Assembly: GCF_019704555.1 (NCBI RefSeq)
Contig: NZ_AP024745.1
Coordinates: 9,494,501-9,558,500 of the forward strand
DNA: 64,000 nucleotides
Direction: 5' to 3'
From: Actinoplanes sp. L3-i22
GTDB taxonomy: Bacteria; Actinomycetota; Actinomycetes; Mycobacteriales; Micromonosporaceae
Made by a program: the position numbers and the translations under genes
In this document: in pieces, positions 1 to 9,649 of the stretch
Layout of the letters: each line of letters opens with the position of its first letter
Position numbering within the stretch: position 1 is the first letter of the stretch
The notes under the pieces: model-generated
Seen by the model: the letters and a program-made list of their open reading frames with translations, nothing else
What the model was told of the DNA's origin: nothing
Databases searched by the model: none

Positions 1-1
1 G

Positions 2-1228
2 TCCGACTTCGTCGACGCGCGCGACGCGGTGCTCGCCGCCGCCAAGTCGTTCCGTCTGAGCAAGGGCGACCTCAAGGTGGTCCAGACCGCGTTCGACTCG
101 CGCGGGATCACCGCGAAGTGGGAGGCGAACCTCTACGGCAAGGGCACCCAGGTCCTGATCGACCGGCTCAACACCGGTATGTACGCCGACATGAAGGCCA
201 GCACGGCCGGCGGCTGGTTCGCCGTGCCGCGATCGGACGCCAACCGCACCGAGCCGACCTCGATCTGGGTCGGCCGCACCAGCGGCAAGGGCACGCCGTA
301 CCGGATCTCCCCCGACGACGGGAGCATCAACGGCTTCCCGCACACCGACGGCAAACGCGTCGTGTGGTTGTCGATCGCCGTGGACCCCGAATCGCCGACC
401 TGGGAGACCAACCGCATCCTGTCGGCGCCGCTGCGCGGCGGCCCGGTCAAGGAGCTCTACCGCTCCCCGGAACGCATCAACGGCCTCGGCTTCGACGGCG
501 ACCTCGTCGCCTGGAGCCAGTACGACGCGACCCAGGGATACCTCGACGTCGTGCGCTACCTGCAGGGCAGCTCGCCGACCGTGCACACCGTCGCGCATCC
601 GGACTGGTTCGGCCCCGCGACGGCACCCAACGTCAAGAACGGAAAGATTTCCTACGTACGGTACGAGATCTACCAGCAGCCCGATGCCAACGGTCAATAC
701 TGGTCGCTGGGCGTCGAGGTCTACGACGTCGCGACCGCGCAGCGGACCTACGCCGGCGGCGACTACGGCGCCGAGCGGATGAGCTACCCCGACCTGTCGG
801 CCACCGGCGTCGCCTGGATGACCGACCGCGACTACGGCACGATCATCGACGGCGAGTGGAGCCAGGGCGCGTACTACGACTCCGTACGCCTCTTCGACTT
901 CGCCACGAGCACCAGCCACCTGCTGTTCGAGGAGAACTCCCCGCAGGCGATCCGCGCCGACACCGTCGCGCTGTCCGACACCACCCTCACCGTCACCGAG
1001 GAGGCCCCGGTGAAGGCCTGGATCGAGAGCGGCGGCTACCCCAGCAACGCGCTCAACCCGAAACTCAAGCAGTACACGTTCCAGGGCAGGTACCTCGGCC
1101 CGGCGTCCTGCAGCCCCGGCGCGCAGATGTACGCCAGCGCAGCCACCGGCCGCGAGGTGATCTACATGGACTCGTCGGCGTCCGGCTTCGGCCTGGCGTA
1201 CGCGTCCGGGGCCAAGTCCTGCAAGTAA
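2..1228 (+). CDS. Beta-propeller (TolB/WD-like) protein, 5' end missing
   Basis: The reading frame is open from the left edge of the window, so the start lies outside and the first visible GTG (29) need not be the true start. About 408 residues are visible. They contain repeated short strand patterns with W/Y-rich blade-like segments (for example GKRVVWLSIAVD, GDLVAWSQYD, GKISYVRYEIY, ATGVAWMTD), typical of TolB-like or six-/seven-bladed beta-propellers. Two cysteines near the C terminus could form a disulphide, which fits an exported protein, but the N terminus that would carry a signal peptide is not visible. No enzymatic motif is recognised. It ends 11 bases before a strong hairpin and converges on the Wadjet operon. 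The fold call is moderate confidence; the function is unknown. Confidence 0.7.
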   Translation, partial: SDFVDARDAVLAAAKSFRLSKGDLKVVQTAFDSRGITAKWEANLYGKGTQVLIDRLNTGMYADMKASTAGGWFAVPRSDANRTEPTSIWVGRTSGKGTPYRISPDDGSINGFPHTDGKRVVWLSIAVDPESPTWETNRILSAPLRGGPVKELYRSPERINGLGFDGDLVAWSQYDATQGYLDVVRYLQGSSPTVHTVAHPDWFGPATAPNVKNGKISYVRYEIYQQPDANGQYWSLGVEVYDVATAQRTYAGGDYGAERMSYPDLSATGVAWMTDRDYGTIIDGEWSQGAYYDSVRLFDFATSTSHLLFEENSPQAIRADTVALSDTTLTVTEEAPVKAWIESGGYPSNALNPKLKQYTFQGRYLGPASCSPGAQMYASAATGREVIYMDSSASGFGLAYASGAKSCK

Positions 1229-1238
1229 CTGAAACAGC

Positions 1239-1275
1239 GGCGCGCTGAGACCCCCACCGGCGGTCTCAGCGCGCC
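1239..1275. terminator. Bidirectional hairpin terminator
   Basis: Perfect 14-bp inverted repeat GGCGCGCTGAGACC (1239-1252) / GGTCTCAGCGCGCC (1262-1275) with a 9-base loop, between two converging genes. The right arm contains the jetD stop codon (complement of 1266-1268), so the hairpin serves both transcription units. No U-tract is present, as is common for actinomycete terminators. Confidence 0.8.
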
Positions 1276-2564
1276 ACCGCGTCATCTGCCCAAAGGTCGG
1301 CCAGGAGATCGGCAAGCACGAACTCCTCGTGGACTGCCAGCCCGTGCTTCGACATCGCTGCCGCCAGAGGTGGATCCCACGGTGTCGGCGCCGGCCGGCC
1401 GGCGAGCGGTACCGCATGGCTGCCGTCGAGGCCGGCGACGGCCGCGAGGTAGTCGTTCGCGGCCATCCGCCAGGGCAGGGCGCCCTGCTGAAGTACCCGA
1501 CCGGCAATCGCCACGCCGGGCCAGTCGAAGTCGCCGTGGTACCGGACCGGAATCCCGGCCGTGACCAGGTGTCGCAACAGCCGGGTGCCCGCACTCGCCG
1601 GGTTGCCGGAGAGGCACAGCAGCGGTGTTGCCGTGCTCGCTCGTACCGCAGCCTGCATGACCTGGGGGTTCTCGCAGACGGACACGACCTGCCCCGGCTC
1701 GGACCAGGACGCCGGAGCCGCGACGGCCAGTTCATGCAGGGTGAGGTGGGTGACCAGCCCCAGCTGGGCCCGTTCGCGAAGCATCCGGGACCACCCGTCA
1801 TCGCCGAGCGGACGAAGTTGCCAGGTCAGCACCGTCCCGGACAGCATGTCGGTGTGGACGTTCAACACTCCCCACAGCTCGCGGCGGTCGGCCGCGGACT
1901 CCGGGACGGGACGGTCCACCGCGAATGCCGCCGCTCGAAGCAGCACCGACGAGGCCAGGGTGGTGTCGTCGAGGCCGTGGGCGGTGCCGGTGACCTGACT
2001 CGCGAGTGCGGCGAGTTCCCAGGCCCGGCCGGATGACGACGCCGGCACGAGCAGCAACGCGAGCCCGGCGACCGCCTGCTCCAGTGCCTGACCGGCCGCG
2101 TGCGCGCCGGCCCTGGTCAGGATTCCGGTTCGCCGCAGATCAGCGATCCACTTCGGGGCCCACGGCGCCCCGGCCAGGCCCGCGTCATACAGGGCGGCGT
2201 CCAGCCGCTGCCAGACCTCGGCCCATTCGATCTGGCTCTGGTCGCGCAGCGCGCGCCGGTCGATCACCGGCCGGCCCTGCAGGTCTTCGAGCACGCTGAC
2301 GATTCCTCGTCCGGCCTTGGAAGTTCGCAGGACGGTGTCGAGGTCGGCAAGCTTGATCCGGGTCGCGCCCGCGGCGACCGGCCGGCCCAGCAGCCCGGAC
2401 AGGTGATCGGCGGCAACGTCGTCGACCACCGCGGTGATCGTCCCGGTCGGTTGCCGGCCGTTGCGTTCGAGCCGGGCCCGCGCTGCCGTCCAGACCGGGT
2501 CGAGGCTCGCGATCGACAGGTACGCGCGCAGGCTCGGCGGCAGCCCCGTCGGGTTCCCGGTCAT
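1266..2564 (-). CDS. jetD: Wadjet JetD-like nuclease (TIGR02679, DUF3323/DUF2399, TOPRIM)
   Basis: 432 aa. The N-terminal half fits the DUF3323-type arm domain. The C-terminal half has a topoisomerase VI A-like TOPRIM domain: a glutamate in the CENPQVMQA motif (about residue 297) and the acidic motif YHGDFDWPG (about residues 340-348). In characterised Wadjet systems JetD is the DNA-cleaving subunit, recruited after the JetABC motor has extruded a small circular plasmid; this is family knowledge. The start ATG (2564) overlaps the jetC stop as ATGA, so translation is coupled and JetD is the last gene of the operon. The key acidic residues are present, so the protein is predicted to be active. 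Confidence 0.9.
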   Translation of the reverse strand: MTGNPTGLPPSLRAYLSIASLDPVWTAARARLERNGRQPTGTITAVVDDVAADHLSGLLGRPVAAGATRIKLADLDTVLRTSKAGRGIVSVLEDLQGRPVIDRRALRDQSQIEWAEVWQRLDAALYDAGLAGAPWAPKWIADLRRTGILTRAGAHAAGQALEQAVAGLALLLVPASSSGRAWELAALASQVTGTAHGLDDTTLASSVLLRAAAFAVDRPVPESAADRRELWGVLNVHTDMLSGTVLTWQLRPLGDDGWSRMLRERAQLGLVTHLTLHELAVAAPASWSEPGQVVSVCENPQVMQAAVRASTATPLLCLSGNPASAGTRLLRHLVTAGIPVRYHGDFDWPGVAIAGRVLQQGALPWRMAANDYLAAVAGLDGSHAVPLAGRPAPTPWDPPLAAAMSKHGLAVHEEFVLADLLADLWADDAVAR

Positions 2565-5500
2565 GCGGCCCGCAGGAAGTGCCGGGTGCGGCCGTCCCAG
2601 TGCACATGGGCGGTCGCCGCGGGGGTGCCTTCCTCGCGGCAGATCTCGTAGATGTCCAGGGCGGGCACCTGGGGAACACAGCCCCAGAGCGCGTGGCCGG
2701 TCATGGCGAAATCCACGTCGAGGCGGACCAGGAGACCGAGCAGTTCGGCGACCGTCGCGTCGTCGACCTTGGCGAACGCGTCGTCGAGCAGGATCAGACG
2801 CAAGGCGGTCGTGGTGTTCTCCAGGCCGGTCAGGTACGCGTCCACGGCGGCGAACAGGGTCACGTACGAAACGAACCTGGTCTCGCCCTGCGACAGCTTG
2901 GCCCGGCGGCTGATCCGCCGTTCACGACCCTCCTCCGGGCCGGTGATGATCACTTCAACGGTGTGCCAGGCCCGATAGTCCAGGGCGGAGCGCAGGTGGA
3001 CGGCGTAGCCGGCGCTCGGTTCCTTGACCGCCTCGGCCGCGACCCGGGCGGTGAGCAGGTCGGTCAGTTCGTCGTCCTGGACCGCATCGCGGACCGCGGC
3101 GGCGGTACTGACCAGCGCCTTGATGCGGGCGATGTCGGCGCCGGTCTCGTCGGCCAGCTTCCAGGTCAGTCGTACCCCGATGCCGTGGCTGGTTCTGATC
3201 GACCGGAGGCTGGCGTTCATCGCCTTGATCAGCTTGTCGGCCTGGGCGAGCCGCCGCCGCAGCTCCTCGCCGACCTCGCCCAGGACGAACCGGTGGAAGA
3301 CCGCGTGTTCGCGTTCGGTGAGTGCGGCCCGGCCCCGCTCGCACCGGCGGTCGATCTCGTCGGCCGCCTGGGCGAGCGGCCGGCGGCCCTCGGCGTCGAC
3401 CAGCTCGAAGAGCTTGATGCCGGCGGCAACGGTCGCGGACACGTCGTAGCTGCCGGAGATCTCCCGTTCGAAGACCTGCTGAGCGCGCAGGAGGCTGTTC
3501 TCGTCGGTACGTCCGCGGCGCAGCGCGGCGAGCAGCACCCCGACCTGCCTCTCGACGGCCGCCGGGACCGGGTCGTCGAGCAGCTCGTCCGGCGCGGACG
3601 GGAAGGCCGTGGCGATGACCCCGGGCTGGTCGAACTGGTTCCGGACCGCGGTCACCCGGTCGCCGAGGTCGAGGCGGAGCCGCTCGGCGGTGCCCGCGGC
3701 GGTCTGGGCGTCGGATCTGGCCTTGCCCGCTGCCCAGTTGAGTCCGTCGATCGCCTTCCGGGTGTCCCGCAACCCGTCGACGACCTTGGCGAGAAGTCTC
3801 TCGGTGTCGGTGACCTGCCGATGGACCTCGGCAGCGGCGATGCCGACCGACTCCCGGAGGGTCCGGAGTCTGGTCAGGGCGTTCTGCCAGGTCTGGCACG
3901 CCCGCGCGGCCTCGCCTTCCGCGGTGTCGCGGCGACCGGCCACCTCGGCGATCCGGGCGGCTGTCTGCTCGTGGCGGGTGATCGCCTGCTCGACGACGCC
4001 GGCCTTCTCCACCGCCTCAGCGCAACCGCGCGCCGCGTCCTGCGCCCTCGACTGGAGCGCACGCAGGGATTCCTCGTCGGCGGGCAGGCCGAAATCGGAA
4101 CACGCCCGGCGATGGTCACGGTCCTGAACGGCCCAGGCCCGGTTCAGGTCGTCGGCCAGCCTTCGCAGCTCTGCGGCCTGCGACCGCCACCGGCCCTCCT
4201 CGCGGAGCTTGTCCGTCGCAAGGGACCGCGCCTGGACAAGTTCGACGGAGGACGGAACCGCGCGACCCCAGTCGCGGATCCGGGCGCCGCTGGCGAGCAG
4301 TTCGTCGCGTTGCTGCCGGCGCCCGCGGCGAGCCTCGGCCAGCTCGGCCAGTTCGGCGTCGATGGCGGCCAGACGTACGGCGCGCGCGGCGGCCCGGGCG
4401 GCCGCACCGATGTGCCGGGCCACCGGGACGTGGTGCCGGCCGCGGAGGGCGCCGTTGGCCCAGCTGCCGTCGGCCCTGATCCACGTGGTGGCATCGTCGT
4501 CACCGAACCCGATCCGGTTCAGCACGCTCAGAACCGCTTCGGCGGGTAGCGGACTGGCCGGATCGACGGTGAGCACGGCACTCAACGGGGTACGCACGTG
4601 CGGGTCATGCGGCGTCACGAGGAGATGCCCGGCCGGCGCCGCGAGCCGGCCGGCGCCGTCGACTGTCGCGGTCAGCAGGCCGGAGGCGATGAGCGCGGCT
4701 TCGATACCGGCTCGGCTCTCGTCATCGATCGCGCCGGAAAAATCCACACACCGCCACATCGGTACGCCGTCGGACCCGGTCACCCAGGTGGGCTGCTCCG
4801 GTTCGGGATCGCGGGCGGAACGGAGCTCGGTTCGTTCGTTCTCCAGTCGGACGGCCACCTGCCGGGCGGCCCCGTCCTCGACGTCGAGGCGGCTCAGCGC
4901 GGCGGCCACGGCTGACGTGGCGACGGCGACGGTGTCGTCCGCGGCCCGATCCAACTCCCGCAGATCGAGGTCACCGCCGTCATCGCACAGCGCCGACCGG
5001 TCGGCGAGCAGGACACCGAGAATCGGATGAGCGGACCAGTCGACGGTCCCGAACAGTTCAGCGGTGGCCGGGTCGGCGATCCAGGCGCGCCAGCCGTCGG
5101 CCAGCGCGAACGCGGACCGGTCACGCTGTTCGACAGCCTGCCGGCTCGCCTCGGCGGCGTCGTCGGCCCGCTGCTCGGCGCTGGCCGCGTCGTCCGCGGC
5201 CCGGTCCACCTTCCGCCGGGCCGCGGACAGCGCCTGGGCGTCGGCAGCACGGTTCCCGGCCTGGCCCGCCCGGCTGCGCCCGGCCGCACCGGCCCGGGTC
5301 ACCCGCTCGGTGAGGCCGGCCAGGTCGGCGGGGACCAGGGTCACGACGTCGGGCACCGGCTGTGTCAGGACCTCCGGCTCGCCGTCGCGATCGGTCCGGA
5401 CCACTCGGCTGGAAGCGGATCCCGGGCGCCGATCGGCACGGATCTCGGCCGGCAACTGCGGATCGGTGAGCCCTACGGCGGCGAGTCGCTCCCGCACCCG

Positions 5501-6709
5501 CACCAGCGTCACGGAAAGGCCGGCGACCGTCTGCTCCACGTCGTCGGCCCGTACGTCGGCGTCAGTGACCTTGTCTTTCTCGGCACGCCGCAGGTCGTCC
5601 GCCGCGCGGAGAGCGGTGTCCGCCTCCCCCGCGCGGGACTCCACCACGGTGGTGAGTTGCCGCAGCTCCTGGCCACTGCGGTAGGCGTCGGAATCGCGCA
5701 GGCCGGCCAGGCGCACGCCCAGCGTCTCCTGCTCGCTCTCCAGCATCTCGAACTCGCTCTTCCGCGCGGACAGCTCCTGCTCCTTCCGCCCGGCCGCGTC
5801 GTCGAGCCCGGCTGCCTCCGCCGCGCCCGCCCTGGCCCGGACCGCGTCGGAGCGCAGGCCCTGAAGCGACGACGCGAGCACCCCGGTGACGTACTTGCGA
5901 TAGGCGTCGAGGAACGTGCGGACCTGTTCGCGGGCGGCTTCCAGCCGCAACTGGTCGTCCCGGGTGCTGGTGAGACCGTCGAGCTGCTGGCCCGCGTCGG
6001 TCAGCGCGTCCTCGGAGAGCGGCGGGAGCGCGTCGGCGAGGATCGCCGGCAGCCGGCCCTCCTCGATGCGGTTCCCGACGTCGGGTGAGCGCAGGGTGTG
6101 CAGGAGTTTGGTCAGCCCGTCGAAGCGTTCCTTGCCGAGCTGACCGGTCAGTCCGAAAACCTCGGCCCGGACCCGTTCCCGATGTTTCTCCGGCACGTCG
6201 GTGATGCGTTCCTCGGTGACGAGGTCGGCGAGGTCACGCCGCGACAGCGCCTGCCGGTCGGCCCCCAGCAGCGGCAACTCCGAGCCGACCCGCAGTGGCG
6301 TACTGAAGTACCAGACCTTCGCTTCCTTGGTGCTGATCGTGAACCGCACCAGGGCACCCAGCGTCAGGTAGCGGGTCTCGGCGCCGTCGGGCCCGGGGTT
6401 CTGGCACAGTTCGAGCCACATGTATCCGAGCCGGTTGCCCTGATCGCCGGCGCCCGCGCTCATCAGGTCCTCCATCCGGACCGACGAGCCGGTGCCCATG
6501 TTGCGCCGATCCGCGTCGAGCAGGAACGGGAGCAGCATCTCCAGGGCGCGGGACTTGCCGGAGCCGTTGGTGCCGCGCAGGATCAACCGGCCACCGGAGA
6601 TGTCGAAGGTGTTCTCGTAGTAGTGCCACACGTTGACGAAGCCCGCTCGCGAAAGGCGCCACCGGTGCGGGTTCTGCCGCAGTGGGGTCTGGTCGAACAG
6701 GTCGGTCAC
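2561..6709 (-). CDS. jetC: Wadjet JetC-like SMC ATPase (TIGR02680)
   Basis: 1382 aa, normal length for TIGR02680. The Walker A motif GTNGSGKS is at residues 46-53. The ABC signature LSQGETRFVS is near residue 1268 and the Walker B LILLDDAFAKVDD near 1303. Between them lie long Ala/Arg/Glu-rich coiled-coil arms (roughly 230-480 and 780-1150), the SMC/Rad50 architecture. It is the motor of the anti-plasmid complex, using ATP to extrude DNA loops (family knowledge). The start is GTG at 6709, overlapping the preceding jetB stop as GTGA, and its own stop overlaps jetD. All ATPase motifs are intact. Confidence 0.93.
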   Translation of the reverse strand: MTDLFDQTPLRQNPHRWRLSRAGFVNVWHYYENTFDISGGRLILRGTNGSGKSRALEMLLPFLLDADRRNMGTGSSVRMEDLMSAGAGDQGNRLGYMWLELCQNPGPDGAETRYLTLGALVRFTISTKEAKVWYFSTPLRVGSELPLLGADRQALSRRDLADLVTEERITDVPEKHRERVRAEVFGLTGQLGKERFDGLTKLLHTLRSPDVGNRIEEGRLPAILADALPPLSEDALTDAGQQLDGLTSTRDDQLRLEAAREQVRTFLDAYRKYVTGVLASSLQGLRSDAVRARAGAAEAAGLDDAAGRKEQELSARKSEFEMLESEQETLGVRLAGLRDSDAYRSGQELRQLTTVVESRAGEADTALRAADDLRRAEKDKVTDADVRADDVEQTVAGLSVTLVRVRERLAAVGLTDPQLPAEIRADRRPGSASSRVVRTDRDGEPEVLTQPVPDVVTLVPADLAGLTERVTRAGAAGRSRAGQAGNRAADAQALSAARRKVDRAADDAASAEQRADDAAEASRQAVEQRDRSAFALADGWRAWIADPATAELFGTVDWSAHPILGVLLADRSALCDDGGDLDLRELDRAADDTVAVATSAVAAALSRLDVEDGAARQVAVRLENERTELRSARDPEPEQPTWVTGSDGVPMWRCVDFSGAIDDESRAGIEAALIASGLLTATVDGAGRLAAPAGHLLVTPHDPHVRTPLSAVLTVDPASPLPAEAVLSVLNRIGFGDDDATTWIRADGSWANGALRGRHHVPVARHIGAAARAAARAVRLAAIDAELAELAEARRGRRQQRDELLASGARIRDWGRAVPSSVELVQARSLATDKLREEGRWRSQAAELRRLADDLNRAWAVQDRDHRRACSDFGLPADEESLRALQSRAQDAARGCAEAVEKAGVVEQAITRHEQTAARIAEVAGRRDTAEGEAARACQTWQNALTRLRTLRESVGIAAAEVHRQVTDTERLLAKVVDGLRDTRKAIDGLNWAAGKARSDAQTAAGTAERLRLDLGDRVTAVRNQFDQPGVIATAFPSAPDELLDDPVPAAVERQVGVLLAALRRGRTDENSLLRAQQVFEREISGSYDVSATVAAGIKLFELVDAEGRRPLAQAADEIDRRCERGRAALTEREHAVFHRFVLGEVGEELRRRLAQADKLIKAMNASLRSIRTSHGIGVRLTWKLADETGADIARIKALVSTAAAVRDAVQDDELTDLLTARVAAEAVKEPSAGYAVHLRSALDYRAWHTVEVIITGPEEGRERRISRRAKLSQGETRFVSYVTLFAAVDAYLTGLENTTTALRLILLDDAFAKVDDATVAELLGLLVRLDVDFAMTGHALWGCVPQVPALDIYEICREEGTPAATAHVHWDGRTRHFLRAA

Positions 6710-7881
6710 GGGATCTCCAGTTCGAGCTGGCCGGCCAGGCGGCGGGCCGCGCGGGTCGGCGGTGCGGTGCGGGGCCGCGGCCGGTAGCGGGCGGCCGCCG
6801 GATGCAGCACCAGTTCCGTCTCGGTGGTGCGGGCCAGACCGACCTCGCCGAGCAGGGCGACGACGTCGGCACGCAGGTTGGCCGGCTGTTCGTCACCCCA
6901 GATCCGGGCGTGCCTGGCGGTGAGCTCGGTCAGCACGACGTCGACCTGCTCCCAGGGGACGACGACGGGGCCGGCCGCCGCGGTCCACCGCTCGATCAAC
7001 TCGCCCACCAGCAGCAGGGCCACCTGCTTCATCCGGCCGTTGCCCGGGAAGGCCACGTCCGTGACGTCACCGCCGAGGTCGTACGCGAGCGCGCCCTCGG
7101 AACGAACCTCGAGGGCGAGGCCGAAGTTCTCCGCCAGAACCCGGGTCAGTTCGCTGCGTTCTCTCGACAGCACGTCACGTTCGCCGTCGGTCAGGTCCTC
7201 ACGGCGTACCAAAGGATTTTCGATCAGCTTGCGCCGCAGCGAACGGCGAGGCTGGTCAGCGAGGCCGGGGTCGGGCGCCAGCAGGTCGTCGGCGTGATCG
7301 AACCCGGACAACGACCGGGCGAGCACGTGCGGCAGGACCGCCCGGTGAATGGTCAGCAGCGCCTCGTCCCGGCGTTCACCCCAGCCGCCGGCGGTGCCGT
7401 CGGTCTCGGTCAGCACGCCCCAGGTGATCAGCTGCCCGATCGCGGTCACCAGGGCCCGCCGCTCCGGCAGGGTGTCCCCCACCGGTACGCCGATGGTGGC
7501 CGCGTCCGAACGGACCTGCTCGATCAGCGCCGAGATCAGGATCTGCTCGCCCGTCCCGGGCACGAGCAGCGCCGCGCACAGCAACGACAGCAGCGCGTAG
7601 GTGGCCGGGGTGAACGCGATGCTGTCCGGCCGGCGCGCGGGCCTCGGCGGGGCATCGGCGCTGACCGGCCCCTTGACCAGCCGCGCGAAGGTCGACTCGA
7701 CGACGAGGTGATAGTCGAGCGTGGACTTGAACATCGAACGCAGCGCCGGCGCGTGCAGCCGTACCAGAGCAAGGTCTTCGCTGTGCGCCGCGGTCAGCAT
7801 GGGATGCGCGAGCAGAGCCCGGGCCGCCGCACGGCGATCACGCGACGCCTGTGAATCGGTGCCGGTGGCCGACGGGATCAC
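6706..7881 (-). CDS. jetB: Wadjet JetB-like KITE subunit (TIGR02678, DUF2398)
   Basis: 391 aa, soluble, with winged-helix-like segments and no catalytic motif, matching the TIGR02678/DUF2398 protein always found between the TIGR02677 and TIGR02680 genes. In Wadjet the JetB subunit is the KITE-type partner bridging kleisin and SMC (family knowledge). The start is GTG (7881), sharing GTGA with the jetA stop; its stop overlaps the jetC start in the same way. The near-fixed 1:1 translational coupling along the operon fits a stoichiometric complex. Identification rests on gene order plus overall sequence character. Confidence 0.85.
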   Translation of the reverse strand: MIPSATGTDSQASRDRRAAARALLAHPMLTAAHSEDLALVRLHAPALRSMFKSTLDYHLVVESTFARLVKGPVSADAPPRPARRPDSIAFTPATYALLSLLCAALLVPGTGEQILISALIEQVRSDAATIGVPVGDTLPERRALVTAIGQLITWGVLTETDGTAGGWGERRDEALLTIHRAVLPHVLARSLSGFDHADDLLAPDPGLADQPRRSLRRKLIENPLVRREDLTDGERDVLSRERSELTRVLAENFGLALEVRSEGALAYDLGGDVTDVAFPGNGRMKQVALLLVGELIERWTAAAGPVVVPWEQVDVVLTELTARHARIWGDEQPANLRADVVALLGEVGLARTTETELVLHPAAARYRPRPRTAPPTRAARRLAGQLELEIP

Positions 7882-9437
7882 GCGGGCACCCGTTCGCCGG
7901 CCGGTCCGACGGCGTCCCGCAACGGCATGGCCGCGAGCAGCACGTCCTGGATGGTGACCGTTCCATCGTCACCCGTGATGATCGTCGCCGCTCCGCCGGC
8001 GGGTGTCGCCCGCAGCAGGAGATCCAGGTCGTGGTCCCGGTCCTCGGCGGCCGTGCCCGCGAGGGAAACCGCCGCGACCAGCCCGGACAACTTGTCCAGC
8101 AGCAGCTCGCGGGCGGCCCGGCTCAGGCGGCTGCGGTGCAGCGTGCCCGCCGCGATCAGCTCGGCCGCGGCGGCGCGCCTCGCTTCGCTGCGGCGGCGCG
8201 CTCGTTCCAGCAGGTGCTGGGCATCGGCGCCGGGATCCGGTACGCGGGCGTTGCGACCACGAGGCGTACGGTCCCCGCGCTCGCGCAGCGACACCGGCAC
8301 GTCCACCGGGGTGCTGTCCCACCAGGACGTGTTCGGGCCGGCGGACGGATCCGCCTCCTCCGGGCCGATGAGCAGGTGACGTGCGGGATAGCTGCCGAAC
8401 GCCGCGTCGTAGAGCCGATGCGCGGTGTCGCTGTCGGCGGCCCGGAACCACGAGGCCAGCTTCAGAAGATCGGCACGCCGCGACAGCCCGGTCCCGGAAG
8501 CCGTCAGCATCCTCCGCGCGTTGATGATGAGCTGACCGAGCGCCTGCCGGGCGGCCGCGCGCAGCTGATCCGGGCCCGAGGCGACCTCACCGGCGCCGTA
8601 CCAGACCGCGAGCTGCTCCCACTCCACCCGGGTCCGACCCGGCAGCCGCTCCACCGCGACGAGCCCGTTCTCGAGCGCCGCCGCCGTCGGCAGGTTGTCC
8701 AGCACCGGGTCGATCAGTTCGAGCAGCAGAAGCAGCCGCCGCCGGATCTCCGGTGCGTTCCGGTTGACGTCCGCGCCGATGAGGTCGACGTAGTCGAGCA
8801 GCAGGTCCTTGAACTGGGCGTACTCCTCGCTGGCGAGGTCATAGCGGGTCAGCACGCCGGCGAGGTAGGCGTAGAAGTCGGTGACCGACTCGGTGAAGAC
8901 CCGATGGTCGGTGAAAACGCTTGTCACGGCGCCGGCCAGGGCCTCGGAGTCGACGGGCCGGTGGACGTCGGCGGCCTGCCGCAGGATCTGGCCGAGGCTC
9001 TCGACGATCCGGGCCAGCAGCTCCCGGGCCACCTCCTGCACACCGTCGACCGCCCGGAGGATCTCCTCGGCCTCCCGGTGCAGTCGGCCGCCCAGCTTCG
9101 ACACCTGAAAACGAGAGCGAGATCGGTGGTACGCGGCGACGGTCGGCACCCGGGTCTCCCGTACCGATCGCACCAGGTTGCCCCACGCCACGAGCTGTTT
9201 GCAGCGGTCCTCGGCCTGATCCGGATCCAGGGCGACGCCACGGTCCGCGAGCTGGGCGGCGACCTCGGCGGCCGAGAGATCGTTGAGCAGCGTGCCGCTG
9301 AACAGCCGCATGATCGCGATGTAGTCGTCCGCGGCATCGGCGGTCAGGTAGCTGAACAGCTTGCGGTGCGCCGACGTGTCCGGCGTGGCCTCGGCGAACC
9401 CCGCCGCGGGCGCGTCGTCGTCCGGCTGGCTTGTCAT
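7878..9437 (-). CDS. jetA: Wadjet JetA-like kleisin subunit (TIGR02677, DUF2397)
   Basis: 519 aa from the ATG at 9437, chosen because GGGGAGG lies 3 bases upstream of it; the frame stays open further 5' without a better site. Recognisable early motif region TSAHRKLFSYLTADAADDY and helical repeats fit TIGR02677/DUF2397. It is the kleisin-like scaffold of the Wadjet SMC complex (family knowledge). It is the first gene of the four-gene operon and is divergent from the kinase gene across a 212-bp gap, which must hold the operon promoter. No clear -10/-35 pair could be assigned there. Confidence 0.87.
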   Translation of the reverse strand: MTSQPDDDAPAAGFAEATPDTSAHRKLFSYLTADAADDYIAIMRLFSGTLLNDLSAAEVAAQLADRGVALDPDQAEDRCKQLVAWGNLVRSVRETRVPTVAAYHRSRSRFQVSKLGGRLHREAEEILRAVDGVQEVARELLARIVESLGQILRQAADVHRPVDSEALAGAVTSVFTDHRVFTESVTDFYAYLAGVLTRYDLASEEYAQFKDLLLDYVDLIGADVNRNAPEIRRRLLLLLELIDPVLDNLPTAAALENGLVAVERLPGRTRVEWEQLAVWYGAGEVASGPDQLRAAARQALGQLIINARRMLTASGTGLSRRADLLKLASWFRAADSDTAHRLYDAAFGSYPARHLLIGPEEADPSAGPNTSWWDSTPVDVPVSLRERGDRTPRGRNARVPDPGADAQHLLERARRRSEARRAAAAELIAAGTLHRSRLSRAARELLLDKLSGLVAAVSLAGTAAEDRDHDLDLLLRATPAGGAATIITGDDGTVTIQDVLLAAMPLRDAVGPAGERVPA

Positions 9438-9649
9438 CGTCCTCCCCGTGGTGACACCGTGACTCCACGCTATCGGAGACTCCGCTGCCTCAGCGAGGAC
9501 GGCCACGGCCCTTGACACGTCGCGGGCGGGGTCGCCCGACCGGTCGGCGGAAACAGCCGTTGCGCGGATCCTTTATGGTTTTTTCACGACCAGAATGGTC
9601 CGCGCGGCGGAGACAGACATCCGCCCCCATGGATGGTGGAGTGCCTCGA

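Noticed and set aside
2579..4549. 656-aa plus-strand reading frame opposite jetC
   Set aside because: Composition is typical of an antisense shadow of a high-GC gene (Gly/Asp/Arg-rich, no domain), and the opposite strand holds an intact SMC gene.
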